Assembly: GCA_945900705.1 (NCBI GenBank)
Contig: CAMDKJ010000092.1
Coordinates: forward strand, 1-6,837
Reading direction: 5' to 3'
DNA: 6,837 bases
From: Bifidobacterium breve
Lineage (GTDB): Bacteria; Actinomycetota; Actinomycetes; S36-B12
Shown: positions 5,582-6,837 of the stretch, piece by piece
How positions within the stretch are numbered: position 1 is the first letter of the stretch
How the letters are laid out: each line of letters opens with the position of its first letter
Position numbers and translations under genes: made by a program
The notes under the pieces: model-generated
What the model was told of the DNA's origin: nothing
Seen by the model: the letters and a program-made list of their open reading frames with translations, nothing else
The model's database searches: none

Positions 5582-6837
5582 ATGACGAATATGAAGCCGC
5601 GAAGTTCTGAAGTCACCGATGGCCTAGAGCGCGCCGCCGCCCGCGGGATGCTCCGCGCGGTGGGGATGTCTGACGAAGACTTCCCCAAAGCCCAAATCGG
5701 CATTGCCTCTTCGTGGAACGAGATCACCCCTTGCAATCTTTCGCTGGAGCGCTTAGCCAGATCAGCGAAGGAAGGGGTGCACCAAGCCGGCGGCTTCCCG
5801 ATGCAGTTCGGCACGATCTCAGTGTCCGATGGCATCTCAATGGGCCATGAAGGTATGCATTTTTCGCTCGTCTCGCGCGAGATCATCGCCGATTCGGTTG
5901 AAGCTGTGATGCAGGCCGAACGCCTCGATGGCATGGTCACCTTCGCGGGCTGCGACAAGTCGCTGCCGGGGATGTTGATGGCTTCTGCGCGCATAGATGT
6001 GGCTTCAGTTTTTGTTTATGCAGGTTCGATACTTCCCGGCCACGTGAAATTATCCGATGGCACTGAAAAAGATGTCACGATCATTGATGCCTTTGAGGCC
6101 GTTGGAGCCTGTGCTCGCGGCCTGATGTCGCGGGCCGATGTCGACGCTATTGAGCGAGCAATTTGCCCAGGCGAAGGCGCCTGCGGAGGTATGTACACCG
6201 CAAACACCATGGCGAGTGCAGCTGAAGCCATGGGGATGTCATTACCGGGTTCGGCAGCCCCGCCGGCTGTTGATCGCCGCCGCGATGGTTTTGCGCGGCG
6301 CTCCGGTGAGGCGGTTGTCGAACTCATTCGCCAGGGTATTACTACCAGCGACATCATCACGAAGCAATCCCTAGAGAATGCAATTGCGGTGGTAATGGCA
6401 TTTGGCGGTTCAACGAATGCGGTCTTGCACCTTCTTGCCATTGCCCATGAAGCAAATGTTGAACTTGAGATGGAGGATTTCCATCGGATCGGCTCGAAGG
6501 TGCCATTACTCGCCGACGTAAAACCATTTGGTCGATTCGTCATGAGTGACGTGGACCGAGTCGGTGGCGTGCCAGTAATTATGCGGGCCTTACTTGACGC
6601 TGGCTTAATGCATGGCGACTGCCTCACGGTAACGGGCAAGACGATGGCGGAGAACCTAGCCAATATCAATCCACCGGACCCAGACGGCGATATCTTGTAT
6701 GCGTCCAAAAACGCAATTGCCACTACCGGTGGTATCACAATTTTATCGGGTTCGATGGCTCCAGAAGGTGCCGTTGTAAAAAATGCGGGAGTACCGGTTG
6801 ATGTCTTCGAAGGTGCTGCACGGGTATTCGAGCGTGA
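5582..6837 (+). CDS. ilvD: Dihydroxy-acid dehydratase IlvD, 5' part (3' end outside window)
   Basis: IlvD dehydrates 2,3-dihydroxy-isovalerate and 2,3-dihydroxy-3-methylvalerate to the 2-keto acids that lead to valine, leucine and isoleucine. The frame from ATG 5582 is open to the window edge, 418 codons plus 2 bases. The family is about 560-615 residues, so roughly a quarter to a third is missing, including the C-terminal catalytic serine region. Iron-sulfur ligand cysteines of the [2Fe-2S] type are seen at C51 (NEITPCN), C124 (FAGCDKS) and C201 (GEGACGGMYTANTM). Metal-binding D83 (SVSDGISMGHEGM) and D125 are present, as is K126, the lysine carbamylated in homologues. AFGGSTNAVLHLLAIAHEA (273-291), DVDRVGGVPV (323-332) and TGGITILSGSMAPEGAVVK (382-400) are also characteristic. 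The sequence resembles actinobacterial IlvD, and the motifs distinguish it from sugar-acid dehydratases and Edd less strictly than a tree would. It follows the dehydrogenase gene by 34 bases with no terminator between, so cotranscription is likely. Confidence 0.97.
   Translation, partial: MTNMKPRSSEVTDGLERAAARGMLRAVGMSDEDFPKAQIGIASSWNEITPCNLSLERLARSAKEGVHQAGGFPMQFGTISVSDGISMGHEGMHFSLVSREIIADSVEAVMQAERLDGMVTFAGCDKSLPGMLMASARIDVASVFVYAGSILPGHVKLSDGTEKDVTIIDAFEAVGACARGLMSRADVDAIERAICPGEGACGGMYTANTMASAAEAMGMSLPGSAAPPAVDRRRDGFARRSGEAVVELIRQGITTSDIITKQSLENAIAVVMAFGGSTNAVLHLLAIAHEANVELEMEDFHRIGSKVPLLADVKPFGRFVMSDVDRVGGVPVIMRALLDAGLMHGDCLTVTGKTMAENLANINPPDPDGDILYASKNAIATTGGITILSGSMAPEGAVVKNAGVPVDVFEGAARVFER

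Noticed and set aside
6016..6738. Long open frame of 240 codons on the minus strand, plus others at 1381-1911 and 4902-5315
   Set aside because: They lie opposite ilvD, gatC/gatA and the dehydrogenase gene, whose motifs are unmistakable. Their products are low-complexity Ser/Ala/Arg/Pro-rich with no recognisable domain, as expected for shadows of GC-rich genes.
1..6837. A novel defence, mobile or secondary-metabolism system
   Set aside because: All six genes are recognisable families with intact motifs, all on one strand with compact spacing and similar codon use. There are no integrases, transposases, tRNA-flanked ends, repeat arrays or unexplained coding gaps.

Overview
The window is a gene-dense, single-strand (+) stretch of a bacterial chromosome. 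From left to right it carries the 3' part of the NAD+-dependent DNA ligase gene ligA, the three genes of the tRNA amidotransferase GatCAB (gatC, gatA, gatB), a gene for an uncharacterised D-2-hydroxyacid dehydrogenase family protein, and the 5' part of the dihydroxy-acid dehydratase gene ilvD. ligA runs off the left edge and ilvD off the right edge.

The proteins look actinobacterial (Actinomycetota). LigA has the spacer-rich helix-hairpin-helix region I recall from that phylum, and GatC, GatB and IlvD closely resemble remembered actinobacterial sequences. The neighbourhood of ligA, gat genes and branched-chain amino acid genes also fits. Base composition looks moderately GC-rich (estimated by eye, mid to upper fifties percent), with mixed third codon positions rather than the extreme GC of Streptomyces. 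With the very tight packing this could suggest a streamlined, perhaps aquatic, actinobacterium, but that is inference and I cannot name a genus.

Layout: ligA to about 1320; gatC 1317-1619; gatA 1616-3121; gatB 3118-4635; 2-hydroxyacid dehydrogenase 4642-5547; ilvD from 5582. The first four genes are joined by three consecutive 4-base stop/start overlaps (GTGA, ATGA, GTGA), the fifth starts 6 bases after gatB, and only 34 bases precede ilvD. No gene-free stretch exceeds 34 bases. I saw no terminator, RNA gene, insertion sequence, CRISPR array or phage gene, so the whole window is probably one transcription unit.

Function: LigA seals nicks in replication and repair. GatCAB converts mischarged Glu-tRNA(Gln) and/or Asp-tRNA(Asn) to the correct amide form. 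IlvD makes the 2-keto acid precursors of valine, isoleucine and leucine. The dehydrogenase substrate is unknown. These are conserved housekeeping genes and I see no new defence or mobile system. The most interesting local signal is a perfect 9-bp hairpin at 3089-3109 at the end of gatA that would bury the strong gatB ribosome binding site, suggesting that gatB translation depends on translation of gatA. A perfect 16-bp palindrome at 4685-4700 inside the dehydrogenase gene is a weaker second signal.
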